This document shows, one piece after another, positions 7,521 to 15,771 of a stretch of 39,851 nt of DNA. This DNA comes from Bacteroidota bacterium (GTDB lineage Bacteria > Bacteroidota > Bacteroidia > Chitinophagales > Chitinophagaceae). Position numbers and translations under genes: made by a program. The stretch spans positions 1 through 39,851 of the forward strand of contig JAFDYE010000275.1 of NCBI GenBank assembly GCA_018267585.1, written 5' to 3'. Each line of letters opens with the position of its first letter. The stretch's first letter is position 1. Below the pieces are notes generated by a model that did no database searches, was not told the origin of the DNA, and saw only the letters and a program-made list of their open reading frames with translations.

Positions 7521-9503
7521 ATGCATCACCTTTGGGTCCCTTCAACAAGATCCCTGCTGATCATTCTGCTCACTATGCTCTCATGCTCCTGCCGGGCAGA
7601 CACGCTGTTTATCTCCCGCCCCGGTATTCCGGATGAGGGAATCCAGCTCCTGCCTTACATGTCAGTATGGGAAGATTCGGATAGAACAGCCGACCTGGCG
7701 ACCGCACTGGCCCATATGAAGGACTTCCTGCCGATGAATGCCAGACCAAAGGGAAGGCCAACAGACGCATACTGGCTGACATTGACCCTCAACTGCAATA
7801 GCGACAACGGCAGATCCGGCGGTATCGCCTTTACCAACCTTACCTACGTTGACCTGTACGTTTTCTATGAAGGACGATGTATCCGCCATTCGGCTGCAGG
7901 CGCCTTCAGGCCCCAATCCGCGATCGCTCCCGGCGATAGACGCTGCTGGCTCACCCTGCCCCCCATGGCAAAAGGCCAGTACACGTTGCTCATGAGGGTC
8001 CTGCACACCAAACACTATCAGCCCCTGTTCGACTTTGTGCTCGAAGACAAGGACAGCTGGCTGGAAAAAAGCCAGGACAGGCAATCCATCGACCTGCGGT
8101 TACAAGGTGCCCTACTGGTATTCTTTCTCTATACGCTGGTCTCATGGATAGTCACCCGTTTTCGGCCCTACGCCTGGCTCCTCATTCTCATCACCGGCAT
8201 CGGTTTCTACAATTTGTGCACCAATGGGTATTTCATCGAATGGTTTTTCCCCGAACGACCCGCCACAGGCTGGCTATTCAACCTCCACTTCCTCCACGCG
8301 GGAATATTTGGACTGCTGATGCTCGTGGTCGACTTCTGGGAGGTGCGGAAATTCAATCCCCGCCGATACCGGCTCAGCCTCTATGTCTTCGCCTTCCTGT
8401 CAGTTGTCGCAATTACCGGCTTTTGCATCAACCTGTTCGCCGGCAATTTCTGGCTGTCAAATGAGATCAACCTGTGGGCCCCGCTAGTATACCTCCCATT
8501 TCTCGCATCCCTCGTAACCGGCTGCTGGTCCCGCCTCGACGGCGCCCAGCGCTACCTCGCCTATGGCCTGTTTGCCTTCGTGGCGCTGGGCATGCTCATC
8601 ACCCTCGGTTCGGCCATCTTTCATGAACGATCACTCGCCGTCGCGCCCTTTCTTACAACGGCGGCCATACTCTCCGTATTTATCCTTTTTTCCACCGGCC
8701 TCCAGCTCAAACTACGCCAGCACGAACTCGACAAACAGAGAGTTCTGCAGGAGTTCAACAGGCTGCAAAAGGACCAAAACGACCTTCTCGAGAAGAGCGT
8801 CGAAGAAAGAACCCTCGAATTGAAAGAGTCCAACCTCAACCTGCTTCGACAAAAACAGCTGCTGGCAGACAAGAACGCCAAGATCCAAACGCTCATCAAC
8901 GAGCTCAACCATCGGGTCAAGAACAATCTCCAGCTGCTCTATAGTCTTATCAGCCTGCAACTGCCAACCGTCCGTGACGAAGCAGCCAAAGAGATCCTGA
9001 AAGACAACATGGCCCGCATCAGGGCCATGATACTGGTCAGCCGAAAATTCTACCAGTTTGACCTCGGCGATTCGATTCCGCTAGGCGAATTCATGGAAGA
9101 GCTCTGCAACTATCTCCTCCTCATCCACGACCCGCAACAACAAGTCAGGATCAGCAGGCAGATCCCCGCCGGCCTGCAGCTCGATTCCCGGCAAATGCTC
9201 TCCTTCGGCCTTATCCTGTCCGAACTGCTGACCAACAGCTTCAAATATGCCTTCCCCAACATCTCCAACCCCGCGATCACGATCAACATCTCCATCGACG
9301 CAAAAGGATCCATGACCTGCCACTACTCCGACAACGGCATCGGACTCAAAGGTGAATCATCCGGCAGATCCTCCCTCGGCATGTCGATAGTAAAGGATCT
9401 GGTCCGTCAAATGGACGGCTCGATCACCACGCATTCGGGCGCCGGCCTGGCCTATGAATTCACCCTGCCGGTACCCTCCGAACACCCAATAGCCAACGTA
9501 TGA
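7521..9503 (+). CDS. 7TMR-DISM sensor histidine kinase (HisKA_2 type)
   Basis: A 660-aa inner-membrane sensor. Residues 1-26 form a signal peptide. Residues about 30-180 form an extracytoplasmic 7TMR-DISMED2-like beta domain, with aromatic-rich blocks such as YWLTLTLNC and NLTYVDLYVFYEG. Residues about 195-395 contain seven hydrophobic segments (7TMR-DISM_7TM). A coiled coil covers about 396-460. The HisKA_2 dimerisation box ELNHRVKNNLQLLYSLISLQ carries the phosphoacceptor H464. The C-terminal HATPase_c domain shows the N box ELLTNSFKYAFP and the glycine box DNGIGL. DISM domains are thought to bind carbohydrate-like ligands. The stop overlaps the response regulator start (ATGA), indicating translational coupling and a cognate pair. 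Confidence 0.92.
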   Translation: MHHLWVPSTRSLLIILLTMLSCSCRADTLFISRPGIPDEGIQLLPYMSVWEDSDRTADLATALAHMKDFLPMNARPKGRPTDAYWLTLTLNCNSDNGRSGGIAFTNLTYVDLYVFYEGRCIRHSAAGAFRPQSAIAPGDRRCWLTLPPMAKGQYTLLMRVLHTKHYQPLFDFVLEDKDSWLEKSQDRQSIDLRLQGALLVFFLYTLVSWIVTRFRPYAWLLILITGIGFYNLCTNGYFIEWFFPERPATGWLFNLHFLHAGIFGLLMLVVDFWEVRKFNPRRYRLSLYVFAFLSVVAITGFCINLFAGNFWLSNEINLWAPLVYLPFLASLVTGCWSRLDGAQRYLAYGLFAFVALGMLITLGSAIFHERSLAVAPFLTTAAILSVFILFSTGLQLKLRQHELDKQRVLQEFNRLQKDQNDLLEKSVEERTLELKESNLNLLRQKQLLADKNAKIQTLINELNHRVKNNLQLLYSLISLQLPTVRDEAAKEILKDNMARIRAMILVSRKFYQFDLGDSIPLGEFMEELCNYLLLIHDPQQQVRISRQIPAGLQLDSRQMLSFGLILSELLTNSFKYAFPNISNPAITINISIDAKGSMTCHYSDNGIGLKGESSGRSSLGMSIVKDLVRQMDGSITTHSGAGLAYEFTLPVPSEHPIANV

Positions 9504-10099
9504 CACGCGTACTGATCATAGAAGATGAAATAATCATTGCCCGCTTTATCGAACAACAGCTCAAGGCCCATTTCAGCTGCGAGACCGCCATCGCCATATC
9601 CCTCGCCGAAGCCAGACGGGAAATGCCCAGGCTATTACCCCACCTGGTCCTATGCGATATCAATCTCCAGGCGACAAAAACCGGCATCCAGCTGATCGGC
9701 GAACTCCGCCAACAATACTCTTTCGAAGTCATCTACATCACTTCATACCAGGCCAAAAGCATCATAGAACAGGCCGTCAGCTCCGGCGCCGCCAACTATA
9801 TCATCAAACCAGTTGACGAAATGCACCTGTTCGCGGGCGTGCGTCTGGTCATGGAAAAAATAGAAGAACGGCACCGCCGGACAGAGCAGCTTCCTGACGC
9901 AGCGCTCAACTCCACCGAGCGCCGTATCGTGCAGCTGGTAAGCGTTCGCAAATCGACCCGCGAGATCGCAGACCTCCTCCACATCAGCCCGCATACCGTC
10001 AAAAACCAGCGGCATAAGATATGCCGGAAACTCGGCCTGAAAGACGAAAATAATGCCCTCCTCAAATGGGCGCTCGAACACGCTGAACAACTGAGATAA
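9500..10099 (+). CDS. Response regulator, receiver plus LuxR-type HTH
   Basis: A 199-aa two-component output protein. The receiver domain spans residues 1-120, with acidic pocket EDE (8-10), phosphoacceptor D53 in VLCDINL, T/S in YITSYQ and the conserved lysine in YIIKPVD. Residues about 135-199 form a GerE/LuxR-type helix-turn-helix, with STREIADLLHISPHTVKNQRHKICRKLGL as the DNA-binding core (written here from about 155). It overlaps the kinase gene by 4 nt. No obvious target promoter is adjacent, because the next gene is convergent. Confidence 0.93.
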   Translation: MTRVLIIEDEIIIARFIEQQLKAHFSCETAIAISLAEARREMPRLLPHLVLCDINLQATKTGIQLIGELRQQYSFEVIYITSYQAKSIIEQAVSSGAANYIIKPVDEMHLFAGVRLVMEKIEERHRRTEQLPDAALNSTERRIVQLVSVRKSTREIADLLHISPHTVKNQRHKICRKLGLKDENNALLKWALEHAEQLR

Positions 10100-10185
10100 T
10101 TGAGTAGGCGGCGCAGCACTCCCAACCACTAACAGGTCCCGTAAGGGCTCCCCCCGGGTCTATCGCCGCGCCGCGCGCACAACGA

Positions 10186-10216
10186 ACGGCCCGCCCCCCA
10201 ACTGGAGGCAGGCCGT
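10186..10216. terminator. Hairpin between convergent genes (possible bidirectional terminator)
   Basis: ACGGCC-C-GCC pairs with GGC-A-GGCCGT around an 11-nt loop, with one internal mismatch. It lies in the 134-bp gap between the response regulator and the porV-like gene. Neither side has a good T-tract, so the call is weak. Confidence 0.35.
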
Positions 10217-10233
10217 CCTAAAATCCACCTTGT

Positions 10234-11352
10234 CTATTTCTTTCCTATCGCGAAGCTCAGCGATACCCGTACGGTATTGCTCAGTGGGTTGCGGTCCAGA
10301 CCACCGCCCGACGGGGCCAGGTAAGAAATGTCAATGTCGGCAATGCTATATCGGAATCCCGCACCCACCGTGAAGGCCGGCTGCCCTCCGGTAGACTTCG
10401 CCTGGTAATAATAACCCGCCCGGAGAAAAAACCGTTCGTCGAACCCATACTCGGCCGCCAAAGAATACTGCAGGGACTTGACGCCACCGCCGTCTCCGCC
10501 GAACGACTTGAACCAACTCGAGGTCACCGACTTACTGTAGTAGTCGACAATGCCCAGGGAGTCGCCCGGCAGAACAGGTACCAGCAGCTTATTGACGTCC
10601 ACCGAAAACTTTATCCTGTTCTGATCGTCCGGAGCAGCCGTATACGCCGCACCTATACCCAGGTTCGCAGGTATAAAATCTTTTCGCCCGGCATTCGAAG
10701 AATAGGATATCCGGGAGCCCAGGTTGGACAAAACCGCACCCCACGTAAAACCCGCGCCACGGCTATCCAGCCCGTTGTGAAAAAGTGAGATGTCGGCGCC
10801 AAACGCATTGCCGGCCTTATAGTCCGTCCCATTGATGCTGCCGCTCACAAGCTTCGAATGCACATAGCGCACCGTCAGACCAAGAGACAGCTTATTCCCG
10901 AGTTTCATGGCATAACCAAGGTCCAGCCCCAGCTCCCGCGGCATGGCATTGCCCAGTGACGCCCCCTGATCATCGGAGAGACTGACACTTCCCATATTGA
11001 AATAGCGGAGACCGCCGGATAGGGCCTTATTCTCATCCAGCTGCTTGTACCCATTGACCGACGCCAGATAGGAGTCCGATCCTTCGCTCGCCATCCAGGG
11101 CGTATACCCCACACTGACGGCGGCCGCATTGTGTTCAAATACCGTAGCAGCCATATTGTGAAAGATCGAATAAGCGCCACCGCCCGTGGCTATGCCGGCG
11201 TTCGCCATTCCTCCACTCCTCGCATCAGGCATGATGCGCAGGAATGGGACAGCGGTCGTCGCCACATTAAGGTTTTTTTGCGCCCGCACAGGATTATATA
11301 CACCCGCAGCCAGCGACGCTATTATAAGTGTGGTGAATTTTATCTTTTTCAT
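10234..11352 (-). CDS. PorV-family outer membrane protein (type IX secretion shuttle homologue)
   Basis: A 372-aa outer-membrane beta-barrel of the PorV/LptO family. In the type IX secretion system PorV binds the C-terminal sorting domain of cargo and carries it from the translocon to the surface attachment complex. Family blocks visible are TTAVPFLRIMPDARSGGMAN after the signal peptide (ending near PVRAQ), VTSSWFKSFGGDGGG, FFLRAGYYYQAKS, VGAGFRYSIADIDISYL and NPLSNTVRVSLSF at the end. The usual WNPAK-like motif after the first strand is altered to FHNMAATVF. The ATG at 11350-11352 is chosen over one 8 codons upstream because it begins the signal peptide. It sits 53 bp downstream of a T9SS cargo gene on the same strand. 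Confidence 0.88.
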   Translation of the reverse strand: MKKIKFTTLIIASLAAGVYNPVRAQKNLNVATTAVPFLRIMPDARSGGMANAGIATGGGAYSIFHNMAATVFEHNAAAVSVGYTPWMASEGSDSYLASVNGYKQLDENKALSGGLRYFNMGSVSLSDDQGASLGNAMPRELGLDLGYAMKLGNKLSLGLTVRYVHSKLVSGSINGTDYKAGNAFGADISLFHNGLDSRGAGFTWGAVLSNLGSRISYSSNAGRKDFIPANLGIGAAYTAAPDDQNRIKFSVDVNKLLVPVLPGDSLGIVDYYSKSVTSSWFKSFGGDGGGVKSLQYSLAAEYGFDERFFLRAGYYYQAKSTGGQPAFTVGAGFRYSIADIDISYLAPSGGGLDRNPLSNTVRVSLSFAIGKK

Positions 11353-11405
11353 AAAATTTTCTGATTCAGTTACCAATTACATCTTTTAACTTTCGAGTCA
11401 TTCTC

Positions 11406-14400
11406 TTAGTGAGCAATGATCACCTTTGTCCTGTAAGTATAGTTCTTTGCCTGCACACGCAGGATATAGGTGCCCGCAGAGAAGGCCGACACATTGATGG
11501 TCAACACCTGCCCACGAAGCTGCACCTCCCTGTCATATACATAGTGACCCGCCATATCGATTAGTACAACCCTTCCCTTCTCCGGCGCAATGCCCGCAAA
11601 ACGGATGTGTAGGTCGCTCCGCGCAGGCACAGGATACACCTGGTCAACGACAGCGGCAAAATCCGCTTCCAGACTCGGCGAATTTGAGGCCGTATTTCCA
11701 TTGCCCGCCCTGTCATTTGTCACACCGGCCCCGATGGACAGGCTTACCGCACTTTCACTAACCGGCGTCACGAGCACGGTATACACGGAATCATTGACTT
11801 TAGTCAGGTCCGACAGCGTAGCGTTGACGGCATTGATCGAAAAAATGTCCAGTCCGTCCACTTTTTCGCTAAAGGTGATGGTAGCCGTGAAAGAAGCATT
11901 CACCGACTGACCGGGTACGCCGATCTGCACGGACGGAGCCTTCGTGTCGACCGTCAGCATGAGCGCAGGGCCCGCAGGACTTTCGTTTCCCGCCTTGTCA
12001 GTAGCGACCGCCGTCAGCGAATGACCGCCGTCAGCCAAAGCCGGAGAGAACGAAAATGACCAGTTGCCGTCACCATCGGCCATCGTAGTGCCAACGGCTA
12101 CCCCATTGTCATAGACCGTCACCGTCGAACCCGGTTCGGCCTTCCCGGTAACAGCAGGATCATTGGTATTAATAACCCCGTCGTTGCCGCCCGTATAAGC
12201 AGGCCCTACAGGAGCCTGCGGTGCTTCCGTATCCACTGTGAACTCCGAACCCTGGCTCGCATTGCTCGTGTTACCCGCAACATCGGTGGCCGTTATAGAG
12301 AGCACATGATCGCCCTCCTTGAATGCCGGCGTCACCGGATAAGACCAGTCTCCATTCGCGTCGGCCGTTGCCATGCCTGTTTGAACTCCTTTGTCATAGA
12401 TTACGACCGTAGCATTCGGCTCCGTCTTTCCCGTAAGAGTAAAAATACCGGTATTCACATACCCGTCATTCTCGCCGGGAATAGCCGGCGCCATGGGCGT
12501 ACCCGGTGGCGTGCTGTCCACATCCACGCTCGTAGCATCGCTCGCAACGCTCACATTTCCCGCCTTGTCGGTCGCCGTTACCGTAACACTGTGATTACCG
12601 TCGGCTAGCGCGGGGGCAAAAGTGTACGAGTACGCGCCCGTAGTCGGATCCGCCACTACCGTACCCACTTTGACACCATCGCTGGCAACGTCGACAGCAG
12701 CGCCGGGCTCGGCAACGCCGGTCACGGTAAACGCTCCCGTAGTTTCATATCCGTTGTGCAGTCCGTCTGCAACGGGCGCACCCGGCGCCTGGGGAGGCGT
12801 CGTATCAACGGTAACACTGGTGACGTCGCTCGCAACGCTCACATTCCCCGCCTTATCGGAAGCCTTCACCGTTAAGGCGTGATTGCCGTCAGAAAGAGCC
12901 GGCGCAAACGTCAACGACCACTCGCCCGTGGTCGCGTCAGCCGTCACCGTACCGACCTTCACGCCGTCACTGTAGACGTCCACAATAGATCCCGCCTCTG
13001 CAGTGCCCGTGACGACCACCGCGCCTGTACTCACAAGGCCATCCACCGCACCGGTCACCACAGGAGAACCAGGCTTCGCCGGCGGCGTAGTATCCACGAT
13101 CACACTGGTCGCGTCACTCTCGACACTACTATTTCCCGCCTTGTCAGTGGCCTTCACGGTCAGGCTGTACGCCCCATCCGCCAACGAAGGAGAAGCCGTG
13201 TACGACCATGCACCCGTTGTCGCGTCGGCCGTCACCGTACCGACCTTCACCCCGCCACTGTAGACGTCCACAGTAGAACCCGGCTCCGCAGTACCCGTAA
13301 CGACCACCGCGCCGGTACTCACAATACCATCCACCGAACCAGTCACCATTGGAGCGCCAGGCTTTGCCGGCGGCGTCAGGTCGACGACAAGGTCTTTGGC
13401 AGTTCCGGCGTCGCTGACATTACCCGCCAGGTCGGTGACCACGACATCGATGCTATGGCTGCCTTCCGACAAGACCGGGTTGAACGTATAGCTGTAATTT
13501 CCGGAATTATTAGTCGCCGTTCCCAACAGGACACCATTGTCATAGACAAAGACAGTAGCCCCTGCCTCCGTCGTTCCCGTGGCGGTCAGAGCGCCGGTAT
13601 TCGCCACCGTTCCGTCGATAAGACCGGGAATACCGGGCGCATCCGGTTTCGCCGGCTTCGTGAGGTCCACAACCAAAGTCTTTGAGCTGGTGCCGGCAAC
13701 AGATGCGCCATTTAATGAAACGTCCGTAGACAGGTTATAGGTACCGTCCGACAACACCTTGGAGATAGCCCAGTCACCGGAAGCATTCGCCGCAGTCGTC
13801 CCCAATACCGAGGAACCGGATCTTAGGGTCACACTGGCGCCCGGCGTAGCAGTACCGCTGATAGTCAGCGACGCATCGTTAGTTACAAAATCGGTACTGC
13901 TCGGACCCGTGTCATCCGCAATCGACTGTATGGCCGCCGTCGGCACTTGCGCCAGCGAAATGGTGAAATAGTAACCCTTGGGCAGCGTGACACCTGTAAA
14001 AGTAACCGTGCTCCCCGATATCGTCCGGCTCGCCGGCGTAAGAGCCGCACCACCGCTAAATCCCGCAGAAGGACTCACCAGCAGATCGAAATTGGCGGCG
14101 TTTACCATATTCACGCCCAGACCGGTCAGATCAAAGGTCACGTCGACCTTGCCGACGCTGCCCTTTTCGTCCGTACGCCACAGCTGCTTGAGCCTCGTCT
14201 TATACCCTGATGGCACATCCGTTGACACCCCAAAGCCGCCGGCATCATTGGCAAAAGTCAGATTGTTGCCCGACGTAGAAACTTCCGGATTGGCAATCGT
14301 CACTATGCTGCTCGTCGCCGAATTGATGACATTGGTAATACACGAAGTGCTGAAATTACCAACACCCTTTATATCGATCAACGGAGACAGGTTGCTGTAA

Positions 14401-15308
14401 TTGACAGCGACGTCATACCCCGTCCCGTACTTGGCGCTCAGATAGTGATTGACAGCCTCGACATCACACTGCGAAAGCAGCCGGCTGTATACCAGCACTT
14501 CGGCAATCTCACCGTCGAAGTAGTTATCATCTCCGTCCAGACCGATCCTCATCGCCGTCTGCGCATTGGTTGGATCCGTCCGGTCCGTGAAATTCGTCAC
14601 CAGCTGTCCGTTAAAATAGATCGATGACCCGTTGTTCGCGCCCGCAGCAGTAGTTCCACTGCCGTTATAGGTAGCCGTCAGCAGCTGAACCAGCCCCGCC
14701 GCCCCCGAATTACGCACTAGCTGAACAGTCTGCGTCCCGCCCATTCCAAAAGAGACGCCCCCGTCGTCGGGACCCGCCCCCGTGTAAACAAACTTCGTGA
14801 AAAAGAACCTGTCCCAGTCCCCATTGTCATCCCCCCATACCGCCTGTTGTTGACTGGGAAAGCTCGTGCCCTGGCGATAGACGGTAAAAATAGTCACCTG
14901 CGGATGGGTACCGCCCCGTATATCCACCGCCGGCACCTGGAACCCGGTACCAATCGCGTTGGAAGACCGGGTAAACGTGACCGTGGGATTGCCATTGATC
15001 CTGTTCGTATAATATTTGGGCGACAGGCTCCCAAAAGAGCTGGCATCATGGCCAAGCCCCGACCTGTCCTTCCAGGTAGTGAACGCAGAGCCGTCCGCTG
15101 GATTGGACCCGTTCGCATTGAGATCGCTGGCGTCAAGCCACAGGATAAGACCACTGCTGACACCGGCCGGACCGGTCTGCGCATAAATGCCCACGGCAAA
15201 GAATAGGCACAAAATGGCCGATAGGCCGGCTCGCATTACCTTCGCCGGCGCAGCGACGCCACGCCGGACTCGGGTGAAGAACAAACGATTTGAGGTGTTG
15301 GAGTTCAT
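11406..15308 (-). CDS. T9SS-secreted Ig-repeat protein with N-terminal LamG-like domain
   Basis: A 1300-aa secreted or surface protein. The signal peptide ends near residue 43 (GIYAQ). Residues about 50-300 look like a concanavalin A/LamG-type domain (GLILWLDASDLN, WKDRSGLGHDAS, GEIAEVLVYSRLLS). Residues about 301-455 form a linker beta region. Seven Ig-like modules of about 95 aa run from 455 to 1123, each with the pattern TGxAEPGxxVxVYxxGVxxGT...ATDKAGN...VDxT. An eighth, different Ig-like module (about 1124-1217) has a TITFSEKVDG-type start. Residues about 1222-1300 are a type A T9SS sorting domain (VYPVPARSDLHI...AGTYILRV). It probably acts as an adhesin or binds a polymer; no catalytic domain is apparent. 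The porV-like gene follows directly. Confidence 0.9.
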   Translation of the reverse strand: MNSNTSNRLFFTRVRRGVAAPAKVMRAGLSAILCLFFAVGIYAQTGPAGVSSGLILWLDASDLNANGSNPADGSAFTTWKDRSGLGHDASSFGSLSPKYYTNRINGNPTVTFTRSSNAIGTGFQVPAVDIRGGTHPQVTIFTVYRQGTSFPSQQQAVWGDDNGDWDRFFFTKFVYTGAGPDDGGVSFGMGGTQTVQLVRNSGAAGLVQLLTATYNGSGTTAAGANNGSSIYFNGQLVTNFTDRTDPTNAQTAMRIGLDGDDNYFDGEIAEVLVYSRLLSQCDVEAVNHYLSAKYGTGYDVAVNYSNLSPLIDIKGVGNFSTSCITNVINSATSSIVTIANPEVSTSGNNLTFANDAGGFGVSTDVPSGYKTRLKQLWRTDEKGSVGKVDVTFDLTGLGVNMVNAANFDLLVSPSAGFSGGAALTPASRTISGSTVTFTGVTLPKGYYFTISLAQVPTAAIQSIADDTGPSSTDFVTNDASLTISGTATPGASVTLRSGSSVLGTTAANASGDWAISKVLSDGTYNLSTDVSLNGASVAGTSSKTLVVDLTKPAKPDAPGIPGLIDGTVANTGALTATGTTEAGATVFVYDNGVLLGTATNNSGNYSYTFNPVLSEGSHSIDVVVTDLAGNVSDAGTAKDLVVDLTPPAKPGAPMVTGSVDGIVSTGAVVVTGTAEPGSTVDVYSGGVKVGTVTADATTGAWSYTASPSLADGAYSLTVKATDKAGNSSVESDATSVIVDTTPPAKPGSPVVTGAVDGLVSTGAVVVTGTAEAGSIVDVYSDGVKVGTVTADATTGEWSLTFAPALSDGNHALTVKASDKAGNVSVASDVTSVTVDTTPPQAPGAPVADGLHNGYETTGAFTVTGVAEPGAAVDVASDGVKVGTVVADPTTGAYSYTFAPALADGNHSVTVTATDKAGNVSVASDATSVDVDSTPPGTPMAPAIPGENDGYVNTGIFTLTGKTEPNATVVIYDKGVQTGMATADANGDWSYPVTPAFKEGDHVLSITATDVAGNTSNASQGSEFTVDTEAPQAPVGPAYTGGNDGVINTNDPAVTGKAEPGSTVTVYDNGVAVGTTMADGDGNWSFSFSPALADGGHSLTAVATDKAGNESPAGPALMLTVDTKAPSVQIGVPGQSVNASFTATITFSEKVDGLDIFSINAVNATLSDLTKVNDSVYTVLVTPVSESAVSLSIGAGVTNDRAGNGNTASNSPSLEADFAAVVDQVYPVPARSDLHIRFAGIAPEKGRVVLIDMAGHYVYDREVQLRGQVLTINVSAFSAGTYILRVQAKNYTYRTKVIIAH
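11940..13658 (-). repeat. Six tandem coding repeats of about 285-288 bp (Ig-like modules 2-7)
   Basis: Modules start at residues 551, 646, 742, 838, 934 and 1029 of the surrounding protein, with unit length 95-96 codons. Modules 3 and 4 (approximately 12798-13373) are the most alike, sharing STGAVVVTGTAE and GVKVGTVTADATTG, and are visibly similar in DNA too, which points to recent duplication. Confidence 0.85.
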
Positions 15309-15702
15309 ATTTTAGGATTAATTAGACAAATAATAGCGGACACGGCAATAAGAGGCCGGCCGGTAATAGTCCACGCAGCCGCAGCAAGCGCTGCTACCAC
15401 ATAAAAAAGCAGGTAACCAGGTAAGATCAGGTCCGTAAAAAAAAGACTACCCCAACGACCGGTCGGGCGGAACATAGTATTCTCTACTCACGAGGAAACC
15501 ACTAAAAAAAGGAAGACATGAAGACAAAGGCGCAACAGGCGCTCGGAATGCAGATGACTCTTGCATGATATAGGATTTTTTTGTAGTCTGAACGACTCGT
15601 GTGCGAAATTATACACTATTCGTACGCAGTGATATAGTCCCCGGGGTTCTACTTTTAACCCCCACTGTCCGGCCCCGCTGCAGACGCCCGGCCAAAAAAA
15701 TA
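15309..15702. other. Divergent intergenic region between the cargo gene and susC
   Basis: About 390 bp without a gene. On the minus strand, TATTATTTG at 15335-15327 resembles TAnnTTTG with one extra base and lies 18 nt upstream of the cargo gene ATG. A frame reading into susC from 15601 lacks a signal sequence and is treated as untranslated leader. Confidence 0.45.
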
Positions 15703-15734
15703 TTAGTCCATAAAACTAGTAGGTTTTATATTTG
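15703..15734 (+). promoter_or_regulatory. Promoter of the first susC-susD operon
   Basis: TATATTTG at 15727-15734 is a perfect Bacteroidota -7 element. TTAG at 15703-15706, 20 nt upstream, is a plausible -33 element. The ATG follows 37 nt later, leaving a leader of about 30 nt. Confidence 0.6.
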
Positions 15735-15771
15735 CAGTTCGAAAAACATCGAGTCACTAAATTTCACTGTT

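Noticed and set aside
15601-15771. Extension of the first SusC to an upstream start at 15601
   Set aside because: The extra 57 codons span a perfect TAnnTTTG promoter element and contain no signal-peptide features; the start at 15772 opens a normal signal peptide.
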